DNA of 61,433 nucleotides from Beijerinckia sp. L45 (GCF_009765775.1 NZ_LMUU01000270.1:1580-63012), one strand, 5' to 3'. Counted from the first letter of the stretch, positions 1 through 11,877 are shown. Numbers and translations are program-made. The notes: generated from the sequence alone by a model not told the origin.

Positions 1-429
1 GCCGAGATCGAGCAGGCCGGCGAGACCGACCACGATGTTCAGCCCGAACCCGAGCATCACGTAGATCAGGAAGGTGGTCGCGAGGTCGAGTTCGTAGCGC
101 GTGACGAAGGGTGTGAAGGGATACACGACGGCGAAGCCGAGGATCACGACGAAGGCTGTCGAGAGCTTCCGGCGTTTTGGGATTGGCAGCCGCATCGTCT
201 TGAACGAAGCCGGCACCGCGAACCGGCCGCCGCCAAGCTCCATCGCAAACCGGCCGGCGAAGACAACCGCGACCGCAATCGCCACCCAGAGCGGGCGATA
301 GGCCAGGCCGTTGCGCCCGTCGACATCTTCGAGGCGGACGCCGATGAAGGGGATTGCCAGGACCAGCGCGACGAGCGCCGCAAGCCCCGCTTTCTTCACG
401 GCCTCTGCCGACGTCGACGCGGGAGGCAT
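1..429 (-). CDS. livM: Branched-chain amino acid ABC transporter permease LivM (N-terminal part, cut by window edge)
   Basis: Reading from ATG at 429 down to base 1 gives 143 open codons with no stop, so the gene continues outside the window. The product starts with a hydrophobic helix, then a second helix and a stretch ending around TTFLIYVMLGFGLNIVVGLA, typical of the LivM membrane permease that pairs with LivH to carry leucine, isoleucine, valine or related compounds across the inner membrane. Its start lies 2 bases after the livH stop, so both are read from one message. Substrate cannot be told from sequence; LivHM families also carry amides and urea. Confidence 0.85.
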   Translation of the reverse strand, partial: MPPASTSAEAVKKAGLAALVALVLAIPFIGVRLEDVDGRNGLAYRPLWVAIAVAVVFAGRFAMELGGGRFAVPASFKTMRLPIPKRRKLSTAFVVILGFAVVYPFTPFVTRYELDLATTFLIYVMLGFGLNIVVGLAGLLDLG

Positions 430-431
430 GC

Positions 432-1346
432 TCAAACCTTCTGCAAGTGCGATTTGCCGAGCAGGCCGGTGGGCATCACGGTGAGGACAAGGATGAGGAC
501 GGCGAAGACGGAGACGTCCTTGTAGGCGCCGGAAACATAGCCGCCCCAATAGGCTTCCACCAGCCCGATGAGCAGGCCGCCGAGCATGGCGCCGGGGATC
601 GAGCCAATGCCGCCGAGCACCGCCGCGGTGAACGCCTTCACCCCGGCCAAAAAGCCGATGAAGAAATCCACCGAGCCGTAATACAGCGTCACCATCAGGC
701 CGGCGCCGGCGGCCAGCGCGGCGCCGATGACGAAGGTGAGCGAGATCGTGCGGTCGACGTCGATGCCGAGCATCCCGGCCATGCCCATGTCCTGCTCGCA
801 GGCGCGCTGCGAGCGGCCAAGCTTGGTGTATTCGATGAGCACGGTGAGCACGCCCATCAGGCTCACTGTAAGCAAAATGATCGCGATCTGGATCGTCGAG
901 ATGCGGACGACGAAGCCGTCCTGCTCGAACAAGGTGACGCCGCCGGTGACGGTGATCGGCAGGGTGCGCAGCTTTGCGCCCTGCAGCAGCTGCACGTAAT
1001 TCTGCAGGAAGATCGAGACGCCGATCGCCGAGATCAACGGCGCCAGGCGGAACGAACCGCGCAGCGGCCGGTAGGCGATGCGCTCCACCGCCCAGCCATA
1101 GGCGGCGGTGAAGAGGATCGCGATGAGCAACACCAGCACGATGGCGAGCGGCGCCCAGGTGATGCCGATCAGACCGAGCGCGGTGAAAGCGATGAGCGAG
1201 ATGAAGGCGCCGATCATAAAAATCTCGCCGTGGGCGAAATTGATCATGCCGACGATGCCGTAGACCATCGTATAGCCCAGCGCGATCAAGCCGTAGATCG
1301 AGCCGAGCGTCAGGCCGTTGATGGTCTGCTGAAGAAAATAGGCCAT
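432..1346 (-). CDS. livH: Branched-chain amino acid ABC transporter permease LivH
   Basis: A 304-residue inner membrane permease. The start MAYFLQQTINGLTLGS at 1346 is the family start; the frame stays open upstream to 1430 but that part is translated repeat DNA. Typical LivH features are the early IYGLIALGYTMVYGIVGMINFAHGE segment region, about eight hydrophobic helices, and the conserved AFTAAVLGGIGSIPGAMLGG loop near the C-terminus that contacts the ATPase. It is the first permease gene of a livH-livM unit, with a binding protein gene just upstream on the same strand. The ATPase genes livG and livF are not in the window and probably follow livM. Confidence 0.92.
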   Translation of the reverse strand: MAYFLQQTINGLTLGSIYGLIALGYTMVYGIVGMINFAHGEIFMIGAFISLIAFTALGLIGITWAPLAIVLVLLIAILFTAAYGWAVERIAYRPLRGSFRLAPLISAIGVSIFLQNYVQLLQGAKLRTLPITVTGGVTLFEQDGFVVRISTIQIAIILLTVSLMGVLTVLIEYTKLGRSQRACEQDMGMAGMLGIDVDRTISLTFVIGAALAAGAGLMVTLYYGSVDFFIGFLAGVKAFTAAVLGGIGSIPGAMLGGLLIGLVEAYWGGYVSGAYKDVSVFAVLILVLTVMPTGLLGKSHLQKV

Positions 1347-1373
1347 GAAATCCGTTTGCTGCGTTCGAGTCCC

Positions 1374-1460
1374 CTCCCCCTTGCGGGGAGGGGTTAGGGG
1401 TGGGGGTCCTTCAACAACGCTGAGGAACACCTGGACCCCCCACTCCCAACCTCGCCCCCG
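1374..1460. repeat. Palindromic repeat family A, copy 1 (between livJ-like gene and livH)
   Basis: A GC-rich inverted repeat. Bases 1374-1407 match 49265-49298 with 4 differences in 34. The left part holds a small hairpin (CTCCCC TTGC GGGGAG) and a run ending GGGGTGGGGGTCC; the right part near 1433 carries the complementary GGACCCCCCACTCC. Such elements are common intergenic repeats in Hyphomicrobiales. It sits in the 213-base gap between the binding protein gene and livH and could form RNA structure in that transcript. Confidence 0.75.
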
Positions 1461-1559
1461 GAAACAGGTCAGGCCTGCCTGACTTGTTCGCTTTGGATGC
1501 TCAACAAGGGCAAGCCCTTGTTGAGTGGGGAGAGGAGTAGATCGAGGCCGACGTCCGCG

Positions 1560-2654
1560 CTACTTCATCGGCGTATATTTGCCGTCCTTCCAGACGTAGA
1601 CGACGAAGGGCTCCATGTTGGGGTCGCCTTTGGCGTCGAAGGCCATGGTGCCGAGCACGGTGTCGTAGGATCCCTTGTGCAGTTCGTCCGTCACCTTGCC
1701 GCCGTCGGTCGAGCCGGCGCGCTTGACGGCATCGGCGTAGGCGGTGACGGCGGCATAGGTGTAGAGGGTATAGCCTTCGGGCTCATACTTGGCGTCGCGG
1801 AAGGTTTTCACGATGGCCGCGGCGCCGGGGTTGTTGCGCGGGTCGGGGTAGAAGGTCATGAGAAAGCCGTCGGAGGCCGGGCCGGCGATGCTGCCGAATT
1901 CCGTCGCCGCGACGCCGTCGCCGCCCATGAACGTGGCTTTAAGCCCCTGTTCGCGCGCCTGGCGAACCAGCAGGCCGGCCTCGGCGAAATAGCCGCCGAA
2001 GAAGACGAAGTCGACGTTCGCCGACTTGAGGCGGGAGATGATCGTCGAAAAATCCTTGTCGCCCTGGGTGACCGTATCGTCGAGCACCTGCTTGACGCCC
2101 TTGGCGTTGAGCGCGCTGCGCACGCCGTCGGCGAGCCCCTTGCCGTAGGTCGACTTGTCATCGACGATGGCGATCTTGCTGCCGAGTTTTTTTCCGACAA
2201 TGGCGGTCGCCGCGATCGCCGCCTGCTGGTCGTCACGCCCGCAGGTGCGGAACACGCTCTTCATGCCGCGATCGGTCAGCTTGGGATTGGTCGAGCCCGG
2301 GCTGATCATCGGAATGCCGGCCTCGGCGTAGACTTCGGAGGCCGGGATCGAAGAGCTGCTGCAGAAGTGTCCGATGATGCCGCCGGCGTTGGCGCTGGTA
2401 ACCTTGTTGGCTGCGGCGACCGCCTGCTTGGGGTCGCAGGCGTCGTCCTCGAGTTCGAGAACGATCTTCTGGCCCTTGATCCCGCCGCTGGCGTTGATCG
2501 CCGCGATGGCGGCCTGGGCACCGTGTTTCATTTGATCGAAGAAGGACGAATACTGTCCGGTCATCGGGCCGACGAGGGCGAGATTGACATCGGCGTTCGC
2601 AACACCAGACAGCATGACGAGGATGGCCGTCGATGCATAGAGAGTCTTCAACAT
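1560..2654 (-). CDS. Branched-chain amino acid ABC transporter substrate-binding protein (LivJ/LivK type)
   Basis: A 364-residue periplasmic binding protein of type 1 fold. The chosen ATG at 2654 gives a clear signal peptide (MLKTLYASTAILVMLSGVANA, cut before DVNLALVGPMTGQY). The body has the family marks: VNLALVGPMTGQ at the mature N-terminus, the GIKGQKIVLELEDDACDPKQ region, and the IIGHFCSSSSIPASEVYAEAG ligand loop region. The frame is open to 2729 but the extra residues are not family-like. It lies upstream of livH on the same strand and supplies the ligand to LivHM. Ligand specificity is not resolved. Confidence 0.9.
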   Translation of the reverse strand: MLKTLYASTAILVMLSGVANADVNLALVGPMTGQYSSFFDQMKHGAQAAIAAINASGGIKGQKIVLELEDDACDPKQAVAAANKVTSANAGGIIGHFCSSSSIPASEVYAEAGIPMISPGSTNPKLTDRGMKSVFRTCGRDDQQAAIAATAIVGKKLGSKIAIVDDKSTYGKGLADGVRSALNAKGVKQVLDDTVTQGDKDFSTIISRLKSANVDFVFFGGYFAEAGLLVRQAREQGLKATFMGGDGVAATEFGSIAGPASDGFLMTFYPDPRNNPGAAAIVKTFRDAKYEPEGYTLYTYAAVTAYADAVKRAGSTDGGKVTDELHKGSYDTVLGTMAFDAKGDPNMEPFVVYVWKDGKYTPMK

Positions 2655-2772
2655 GATGATGGCTCCAGCCCCGGTGATGTGGGGCCCGTTGGTTCTACGT
2701 CTTCCTATAGATCTACGCGAACCTGCCAAGTGGCTGGCCAGCGCGGCTCAACACGACGACGGCATATTGGGC

Positions 2773-3363
2773 TCAGCAGGAAATGTTCCACGCACGGCGT
2801 GTCGGCCAGGGGACGAGCATCGGAACCCGCCGGCGATAGGCCGCATAGGCGTCCTCGCCCAACTGCTCGCCGAGGAACTGCTCTTCGACGCGTGCCTTGA
2901 GCCAGAAACCGCCGACGAGAGCGGCGAAACTGACCAGCGCCGGAAGATTCGCCGCCGCGATATCCGATGTCAGCGCGGCCCAGAGGATGCCGGTATAGAT
3001 CGGATGGCGCACGAGGGCGTACGGGCCGGTGTCGATGACGCGATGATTCTGCTTTCGCGTGATTGCGGGGGACCACAACGGGCCGAGGTGCAGCCGCGCC
3101 CACCAGGCGAAGAGAAATCCGGGGATCGTCGCGAAGGCCAGCGCATAGGCGCCGCCGCGACCGACGTTCCACCAGCGCGGCGAAGCCATGCCGGCCTGAT
3201 GCCAGGCCAGAGGAAAGACGATGGCGAGGACGATGAGCGCGTAAGGCAGCCATACGGCTCGCCAGTCCCGCCGTTCGACGGCGGGCGCCGACCAGAACGC
3301 TGCGAGGATCCACGACAGCGCCCATAGGCTCCACGTCGTGTCGAAAACCACAGACGGCGTCAT
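2773..3363 (-). CDS. Isoprenylcysteine carboxyl methyltransferase (ICMT)-family membrane protein
   Basis: A 196-residue membrane protein with four to five predicted helices. The C-terminal half carries the ICMT/phospholipid methyltransferase signature: GPYALVRHPIYTGILW followed by a last helix and a KARVEEQFLGEQLGEDAYAAYR-type region, where Arg-His-Pro and Glu-Glu are the conserved residues. Bacterial members methylate unknown small molecules or lipids using S-adenosylmethionine; prenylated proteins are not the likely substrate. It has no close partner: the liv genes begin 118 bases downstream and the gene upstream is divergent. Confidence 0.82.
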   Translation of the reverse strand: MTPSVVFDTTWSLWALSWILAAFWSAPAVERRDWRAVWLPYALIVLAIVFPLAWHQAGMASPRWWNVGRGGAYALAFATIPGFLFAWWARLHLGPLWSPAITRKQNHRVIDTGPYALVRHPIYTGILWAALTSDIAAANLPALVSFAALVGGFWLKARVEEQFLGEQLGEDAYAAYRRRVPMLVPWPTRRAWNISC

Positions 3364-3483
3364 GGGCTTGTCCTCGGGTGATGGTTCCGGAGCCGGTTTT
3401 CGCGCAGCCTTGCATCCAATTGCCGCCTCGCACGGTTAAGCTGAGGACGGCATGATTAAATGCGCGATCGAGGAGTAAAACCG

Positions 3484-3720
3484 ATGACCATGACCGGAAC
3501 GATGTGCGCGATCGGCACGATCCTCATCATGGCCGCGACTTGCCAGCCGGCTGCGGCGGCGACGCGCCACCACGGCCATATCCGCCACTACAGCCATGCC
3601 CACGTCTACAGCCGTTTTGGCCGCGTCGATCCCGACAATTACGGCGTCTACGGCGGCCCGGAGACCGGCTTCTTCGCCGGACCGAGCTATGGCCGCACCA
3701 ACGGCTACGTCTATTATTGA
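3484..3720 (+). CDS. Small secreted His/Tyr/Gly-rich protein, function unknown
   Basis: A 78-residue product. AGGAG at 3471-3475 stands 8 bases before ATG 3484, which decides this start over the in-frame ATG at 3460. Residues 1-26 look like a signal peptide ending PAAAA. The mature part begins with repeated histidines (RHHGHIRHYSH) and ends in Gly/Tyr-rich sequence (NGYVYY). Similar short exported proteins are common in Hyphomicrobiales without known function. The histidines could bind metal, which is inference only. It converges on yebC, with 21 bases between stops. Confidence 0.72.
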   Translation: MTMTGTMCAIGTILIMAATCQPAAAATRHHGHIRHYSHAHVYSRFGRVDPDNYGVYGGPETGFFAGPSYGRTNGYVYY

Positions 3721-3741
3721 GCCGTAGCGAACCGGACGCGC

Positions 3742-4488
3742 CTAGCCGCCCAGCCGCGCCATCAAGGCGTCCGAGATCTCGAAATTGGCATAAACGGTCT
3801 GGACGTCGTCGTTTTCTTCCAGATTGCCGATGAGCTTCAAAATCTTCTCGCCGGCCTCGTCGTCGACCAGGATGGTGTTCTGCGGCTTCCAGCCGAGCAC
3901 CGCCTTGCGCGGCTCGCCGAGCTTGGTCTCCAGCGTCTGCGCCACGCTGCGCAGGGCCTCGATCGAGGTGATGACTTCATGGCCATCCTCGCTGGAGGCG
4001 ACGTCGTCGGCGCCCGCGTCGATGGCGGCTTCCAGCATCTGGTCTTCGCTCGCTACTTTGGCATCGAATTCGATCAGCCCGATGTGGTCGAACATGAAGG
4101 CGACCGCGCCGCTTTCGGCCAGCGCACCGCCTGCCTTGGTGAAGTAGGAGCGCACTTCGCCCGCCGTACGGTTGCGATTGTCGGTCAGCGCCTCGATGAT
4201 CACCGCGACGCCGCCGGGCGCATAGCCCTCGTAGCGCACTTCGTCATAATTCTCGGCATCGGCGCCCGACGCCTTCTTGATGGCGCGGTCGATGTTGTCC
4301 TTGGGCATGTTCTCCTGCCGCGCGGCGATACAGGCGGCGCGCAGCCGCGCGTTCATCGCGGGGTCGGGAAGGCCCATCTTAGCGGCGACGGTAATTTCGC
4401 GGGCAAGCTTGGAGAAGAGCTTGGAGCGGATCGCGTCCTGCCTGCCCTTCTTGTGCATGATGTTCTTGAACTGACTGTGGCCCGCCAT
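3742..4488 (-). CDS. yebC: YebC/PmpR-family probable transcriptional or translational regulator
   Basis: A 248-residue protein with the family start [19 protein letters not shown] and the conserved block [20 protein letters not shown] near residue 85. YebC proteins are cytosolic. They were described as DNA-binding regulators, and more recent work links members to ribosome function at difficult sequences. In many proteobacteria yebC sits next to ruvC; that neighbour is absent here. Upstream is a 235-base gap shared with a divergent diguanylate cyclase gene. Length and motifs are standard. Confidence 0.93.
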   Translation of the reverse strand: MAGHSQFKNIMHKKGRQDAIRSKLFSKLAREITVAAKMGLPDPAMNARLRAACIAARQENMPKDNIDRAIKKASGADAENYDEVRYEGYAPGGVAVIIEALTDNRNRTAGEVRSYFTKAGGALAESGAVAFMFDHIGLIEFDAKVASEDQMLEAAIDAGADDVASSEDGHEVITSIEALRSVAQTLETKLGEPRKAVLGWKPQNTILVDDEAGEKILKLIGNLEENDDVQTVYANFEISDALMARLGG

Positions 4489-4723
4489 TGCCGCTTCCTC
4501 GATGCCCCTCTGATTGATCAGGAACGCTCCATACGCCGCGCGGGCGCAGAAGGGAAGATTGGCGATCGGCGCCTCCGCCCTGACGCATGCTGGTTTCCTT
4601 TACGGAAGGAATTTTACCAAAACGGCTCGATAGTGCCGAAAAATCCATCATTTGCGTGAGAGTCTGTTTAGATCTGCGCTGTATTGATGGGCGATACGTT
4701 CACGTCTTTTAAGGGCTACGGCC

Positions 4724-6094
4724 TTGCTGTTTCGTATTTTCGACCGCTTGACGGTCGACCAGGCAGACTCCCGCGACGCCGCAAGCGACGCGGAGTTGAC
4801 GGCGGCGATCGCGGCATCCTTGTCGAGCGGCAAGGGGACGGCCCGGTTTTGCCCGCTGCTCGCCGCGCGATTCGAGACGGATACGCGAGCCCAGCGCGTG
4901 CATCATCTCCGGCGGATGATCTGGCTCGGCGTCCTGGTTTCCAACGTCTACAATCTTTCGGGCTTCATCACGCTCCCGCATTATGCGTGGCTGAACCTCT
5001 GTCTCCGGGTCCTGTTGCTGACGCCTGTCGCAATCGGCCTCTCCGCCATGGTCGACAACGTGAAGGACAAGTTCCGGGAGGGGCTTTGCGCCATCGGCAT
5101 GATCGGCACCACCGGCATCCCGATGCTGCTGTTCTTCCTCAGCAGCGATCCGTTGGCGCCGTTTACCACCGGCGAAATCATGCTGTGCGTGCTCTATGCG
5201 AACACCACCATGCCGTTGCGCTTTCCCTGGGCCTGCATCGTGTCGGCGACCGTCCTGGTCGCCCTGGCCGCGTGCGTCTGCAGCAAGCCGGAACTCGGCT
5301 GGGGCCTGTCGGCCGCGATCATGCTGAATATGATGACGACCGTCATCTATAGTCTGGCGGCCAATTACCGAATCGAGCGGAGCGAGCGCCGCGACTATCT
5401 CCTGACCCTCCGGGAGACCCTGCGGGTGAGTTCGCTGACCGCCGACAACACCGCCCTGACGCAGCTGTCGACGACCGATGCCCTGACGGGCCTGTCGAAC
5501 AGGCGCTTCCTGGAGGATCGCACGAACGCTTTCGACCATGCGATCGTCCAGGGCCGGCACATGGCGGTCATCATCGTCGATGTCGATCACTTCAAAACGT
5601 ACAACGACTTCTATGGCCACCGGGCGGGCGATGAATGCCTTCGGCAGCTGGCAGCGGTGTTCCGCCAGAATCGTCGGGACGAAACCGATGTGACGGTTCG
5701 CTATGGCGGCGAGGAATTCGTCGTCGTCCTGCAGGATCGAAGCACCGCGGAGGCCATGATCGTCGCCGAACGGCTGCGCCTTTCCGTGCAGATCCTCGCG
5801 CTTCCGCATGAAAACCGCAGCGACGGGGTCCCGCGGGTGTCCATCAGCCTTGGCGTCGCAGGAACCGATCTCTGCACCGGGCTGGCGCTTTCGGCGCTGA
5901 TCGAGAGCGCCGATACCGCCCTGTATCAGGCGAAGTCGGCCGGTCGGAACCGGGTGCAGCATGCGACCGGCAGCACGAGCGCGATGCAGACCAAGCTCGA
6001 AACGCGGCTCGACTCCGGCACGCTGCCCGCCTCCGTCTCGCGCCCGGCGCCGGTGATCGGCAGGCGCCGGACCGAAGAATGGATCGAGGGATAG
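4724..6094 (+). CDS. Membrane-bound diguanylate cyclase (GGDEF domain)
   Basis: A 456-residue protein. An in-frame stop at 4685-4687 and AAGGG at 4711-4715 support the TTG start at 4724. Residues about 65-215 form five or six hydrophobic helices, followed by a short linker and a GGDEF domain (about 245-415) with DALTGLSNRR, DVDHFKTYND and the active site RYGGEEF at 326-332. It should make cyclic di-GMP from two GTP. The inhibitory RxxD site normally five residues before the active-site glycines reads DETD, so feedback inhibition is probably missing. The sensor part resembles the MHYT/MASE-like membrane class only in general form. It stands alone. Confidence 0.9.
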   Translation: MLFRIFDRLTVDQADSRDAASDAELTAAIAASLSSGKGTARFCPLLAARFETDTRAQRVHHLRRMIWLGVLVSNVYNLSGFITLPHYAWLNLCLRVLLLTPVAIGLSAMVDNVKDKFREGLCAIGMIGTTGIPMLLFFLSSDPLAPFTTGEIMLCVLYANTTMPLRFPWACIVSATVLVALAACVCSKPELGWGLSAAIMLNMMTTVIYSLAANYRIERSERRDYLLTLRETLRVSSLTADNTALTQLSTTDALTGLSNRRFLEDRTNAFDHAIVQGRHMAVIIVDVDHFKTYNDFYGHRAGDECLRQLAAVFRQNRRDETDVTVRYGGEEFVVVLQDRSTAEAMIVAERLRLSVQILALPHENRSDGVPRVSISLGVAGTDLCTGLALSALIESADTALYQAKSAGRNRVQHATGSTSAMQTKLETRLDSGTLPASVSRPAPVIGRRRTEEWIEG

Positions 6095-6497
6095 GTCCCT
6101 GCGCCGCCGCCGTCCGAACCCACCGCTGTGAACCCACCGCCTGTTGCGTGATCTTGCGCCCTATCGTCGGATCGCAACGCTGCCCGCGCGGTGTCCGATC
6201 GCGGCGTGGACCAGACCGCTCAGGGTTGCGCACAAAAAAGCCGTATGTTACGGACCCGTCGCCGTGCGGAGCGGGCTGCCGAGAGGCACCGCGCCCTAGC
6301 CAAGCATCATTTGCTCTCGAGTCGCGGATCTCTGGATCTGCCTGATTTTTCGAGCCTGTGAGCGGGTCACGAGAGCGTTTTGCGACCGGGTTGCTTTATC
6401 CTGTCGTCGGCAGACCGCTCTAAATCGACAAGATGGATCGTGGTGTCTCGGAAGTCTCCCGGCTTCGGAACGCGCTCCAAAGGTTCAGGGGCAGGGA
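6095..6497. other. 403-base gene-free leader before the atp operon
   Basis: No convincing ORF or RNA gene is seen. Its 3' part should hold the atp promoter and leader, but no strong sigma-70 boxes are visible; TTGCTT at 6391-6396 is the best -35-like match. An inverted AGAGCG (6372-6377) / CGCTCT (6416-6421) pair bounds a 50-base segment resembling the common AGAGCG-type intergenic element of this order. The last bases contain the purine-rich AGGGG that serves atpH. Confidence 0.4.
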
Positions 6498-7060
6498 TTG
6501 GCGAAAGAGGAAACACTCGTCTCCGGGATGGCTGGGCGCTATGCGCAGGCCTTGTTCGAGCTCGCCAAGGAATCCAAGACCACCGATCAGGTCGCCAAGG
6601 ATCTCGTCGCGTTCCGTGGCCTCGTTACCGAGAGCCCGGACTTCGCCCGCTTCGTCAAAAGCCCGGTCTTCACCGCCGAGGAGCAGGTCGCAGCGCTTAA
6701 CAGCATCCTGACCAAGGCCGGTATCGCCGGTCAGGCCGCAAAATTTCTCAAGCTGGTCGCCACCAAGCGCCGGCTGTTCGCTATCGACGACATGATCGCC
6801 GGCTACCAGCGCCTCTATGATGCGTCGCGCGGCATCTCGCGCGCCGACGTCACGGTCGCCGAGCCGCTGAAGGACGCGCATGTCGCCGCCCTGAAGAGCG
6901 CCTTGGCCGAAGTCGCCGGCGGCACGAACGTCGAAGTCACCGTCACGGTCGATCCGTCGATCATCGGCGGCATGATCGTCAAGCTCGGGTCCCGCATGGT
7001 CGACTCGTCGCTCAAGACCAAGCTCAATTTGATCCGCACACGCATGAAAGAGGTCGGCTG

Positions 7061-7061
<1 letters not shown>
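6498..7061 (+). CDS. atpH: ATP synthase F1 delta subunit
   Basis: A 187-residue delta (OSCP) subunit, joining the F1 head to the outer b-stalk. The TTG start at 6498 is preceded by AGGGG at 6487-6491; starting at the next ATG (6528) would remove about ten residues normally found in alphaproteobacterial AtpH. Family marks are [15 protein letters not shown] at the N-terminus and the C-terminal [21 protein letters not shown] strand region. It is the first gene of atpHAGDC; its TGA shares one base with the atpA ATG (TGATG), so translation is coupled. F0 genes are absent here, as is usual in alphaproteobacteria. Confidence 0.95.
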
Positions 7062-8590
<1,529 letters not shown>

Positions 8591-8600
8591 CTCCAACGGG

Positions 8601-8645
8601 AGCGTGTTCTCCTCGAAAAAGTCTGCAACTTTTTCGGAACACGCT
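8601..8645. repeat. Two-step hairpin between atpA and atpG (repeat family C, copy 1)
   Basis: Outer arms AGCGTGTTC (8601-8609) and GAACACGCT (8637-8645) are perfect complements; inner arms CGAAAAAGT (8614-8622) and ACTTTTTCG (8628-8636) enclose a five-base loop. A related inner hairpin occurs at 50022-50047 before hisB. There is no T-run after it, so it is not a classical terminator. In the atp message it could be an RNA processing or stability element; this is inference. Confidence 0.75.
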
Positions 8646-8720
8646 CTGACTGTCCTGCAGCTCAATGACGGCATCCGGCGTGGCTGAACGCGCCGGACCA
8701 GCCTTCGAGACGGAAGCACA

Positions 8721-9605
8721 ATGCCCTCGCTAAAGGACCTCCGAAACCGCATCTCCTCCGTCAAGGCGACGCAGAAGATCACCAAGGCGATGCAGATGGT
8801 CGCCGCGGCCAAGCTGCGCCGCGCGCAGCTGGCGGCGGAAGCCGCGCGTCCTTACGCCGAGCGCATGGAAAAAGTGCTGGCGAGCCTCGCCGCCGGTCTC
8901 GGCGCCGGCTCGAACGCGCCGGCCCTGATCAGCGGCACCGGTTCGGACCAGACGCATCTGCTCATCGTCTGCAGTGCCGAACGCGGCCTCTGCGGCGGCT
9001 TCAATGCCTCCATCGCCCGCCTCGCCCGTGACAAGGCCAACGCGCTGCTGCGTGAAGGCAAGACGGTCAAGATCATCTGCGTCGGCAAGAAGGCCTACGA
9101 TGTCCTGCGCCGCCAGTTCGGCGACAAGATCATCGAGCTGATCGAGCTGCGCGGCATCAAGGCCCTGAATTTCGGCGTCGCCGAGCCGATCGGAGCCAAG
9201 ATCATCGACCTCTTCGACAAGGGCGAGTTCGACGTCTGCACCCTGTTCTTTTCGCGCTTTCAGACGGTGATCCTGCAGATCCCGACGGCGCTGCAGCTGA
9301 TCCCGCTGCAGATCCCGGAAAAGGCCGACGCCCAGGTGACGAGCACCGGTGCGGCCTATGAATACGAGCCGGAGGAGGAGGACATTCTCGTCTCCCTCCT
9401 GCCGCGTAACATATCGGTGCAGGTGTTCCGTGCGCTGCTCGAAAACGCGGCCTCCGAACAGGGCGCGCGGATGAGCGCGATGGACTCGGCGACGCGCAAT
9501 GCCGGCGACATGATCAAGAAGCAGACGATGCTCTACAACCGCTCCCGTCAGGCCATGATCACCAAGGAACTCATCGAAATCATCTCGGGCGCCGAAGCGC
9601 TCTAA
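8721..9605 (+). CDS. atpG: ATP synthase F1 gamma subunit
   Basis: A 294-residue gamma subunit, the rotating central shaft that couples proton flow to ATP synthesis. Both coiled-coil ends are typical: [31 protein letters not shown] at the start region and the C-terminal [12 protein letters not shown] ... [21 protein letters not shown]. The middle has the conserved [15 protein letters not shown] motif. It lies between atpA and atpD in the normal order, 42 bases before atpD. Confidence 0.97.
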   Translation: MPSLKDLRNRISSVKATQKITKAMQMVAAAKLRRAQLAAEAARPYAERMEKVLASLAAGLGAGSNAPALISGTGSDQTHLLIVCSAERGLCGGFNASIARLARDKANALLREGKTVKIICVGKKAYDVLRRQFGDKIIELIELRGIKALNFGVAEPIGAKIIDLFDKGEFDVCTLFFSRFQTVILQIPTALQLIPLQIPEKADAQVTSTGAAYEYEPEEEDILVSLLPRNISVQVFRALLENAASEQGARMSAMDSATRNAGDMIKKQTMLYNRSRQAMITKELIEIISGAEAL

Positions 9606-9644
9606 CCGCGCTCGTTCGCGCCCCGACATTTTAAAGAGGACTAG

Positions 9645-11096
<1,452 letters not shown>

Positions 11097-11104
11097 CACT
11101 GACG

Positions 11105-11356
11105 ATGACGCTGAACACCAAGGTCGCGACGCTGCTGCTCGGTCTTCTGATCGGCGCGGTCGCGGGCTACCTGACCAAGCCGGAAACGGCGCAGATCAAG
11201 ATCGGCGACATGTCGGTCGAGTTCAGCAACAATCACGTGTCGTCGGGGTCTTCCGACGATCTGACGAGTGGGCAGGCGCGGCACATCATGCTGTACACGC
11301 TCATCGGTGGCGTGGCCGGCCTGCTGGTCGGGTTTGCCGTCGACCGTCGTCGATAG
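11105..11356 (+). CDS. Small two-helix membrane protein inserted between atpD and atpC
   Basis: An 83-residue product. Residues about 6-24 form a first hydrophobic helix (VATLLLGLLIGAVAGYL), residues 25-58 a polar stretch of about 35 residues, and residues 61-79 a second helix (MLYTLIGGVAGLLVGFAVD) with an arginine-rich end. Both helices contain small-xxx-small glycine patterns suited to helix packing. It follows atpD by 8 bases and precedes atpC by 33, so it is made with F1. I do not recognise it as an F0 subunit; it is not AtpI, AtpE or AtpF. A role in ATP synthase assembly or regulation is suggested by position only. Confidence 0.78.
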   Translation: MTLNTKVATLLLGLLIGAVAGYLTKPETAQIKIGDMSVEFSNNHVSSGSSDDLTSGQARHIMLYTLIGGVAGLLVGFAVDRRR

Positions 11357-11389
11357 GTTTGCGACGCTGCATTTAGGGACGATACGATC

Positions 11390-11788
11390 ATGGCCTCCTT
11401 TTCCTTCGAACTCGTCTCGCCCGAGAAGCTCCTGTTCTCCGGTCAGGTCGACGCCGTCATCGCCCCGGGCACCGAAGGCGAGTTCACCGTCCTCAAGGAT
11501 CACGCGCCGTTCATGACGACGCTGAAGCCTGGCGTCATCGAGATCGACGCCGGATCCAAGAAGGAAAAGCTGTTCGTTCGCGGCGGCTTCGCCGACGTGG
11601 CGCCGAACGGGTTCACCATCCTCGCCGACTATGCGATTCCGCTCGGCGAGCTTAGCGCCGCCACGATCGATGCCGACATCGCGACGGCGGAAGCCGCTTT
11701 GAAGGATGCGATCGGCAACGAGACGCATCGCTTGGCCCAGGAAAAACGCGACCAGCTGCGCGAGCTCAAGGCTGCGCTGCACCTCTGA
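11390..11788 (+). CDS. atpC: ATP synthase F1 epsilon subunit
   Basis: A 132-residue epsilon subunit. The N-terminal beta-sandwich is clear: [20 protein letters not shown], then [23 protein letters not shown] region and the [16 protein letters not shown] strand. The C-terminal helical part (from about 88) is short but complete. Epsilon sits on gamma and can brake ATP hydrolysis. It is the last gene of the operon and is followed by a strong hairpin with a T-run at 11840-11877. Confidence 0.96.
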   Translation: MASFSFELVSPEKLLFSGQVDAVIAPGTEGEFTVLKDHAPFMTTLKPGVIEIDAGSKKEKLFVRGGFADVAPNGFTILADYAIPLGELSAATIDADIATAEAALKDAIGNETHRLAQEKRDQLRELKAALHL

Positions 11789-11839
11789 GGCCGCGAGGCG
11801 CGCCGCAGTCCTGCTTTTGCCCAGATTTTCGGTGAAATA

Positions 11840-11877
11840 GAGCGTGTTCCGAGCGGAGCGCGCTCTTCGCTTTTTTA
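11840..11877 (+). terminator. Rho-independent terminator of the atp operon
   Basis: AGAGCG at 11840-11845 pairs with CGCTCT at 11862-11867, and the stem continues inward for twelve pairs in all (two G-T wobbles) to a GAGC loop. TTTTTT follows at 11872-11877 after four bases. It lies 52 bases after the atpC stop and 82 bases before the next gene. Confidence 0.75.

Noticed and set aside
354-1397. Long rightward frame with 347 codons across livH
   Set aside because: It is the opposite-strand shadow of livH: the product is Asp/Arg/Glu-rich without fold features, while the minus strand gives a clear permease.
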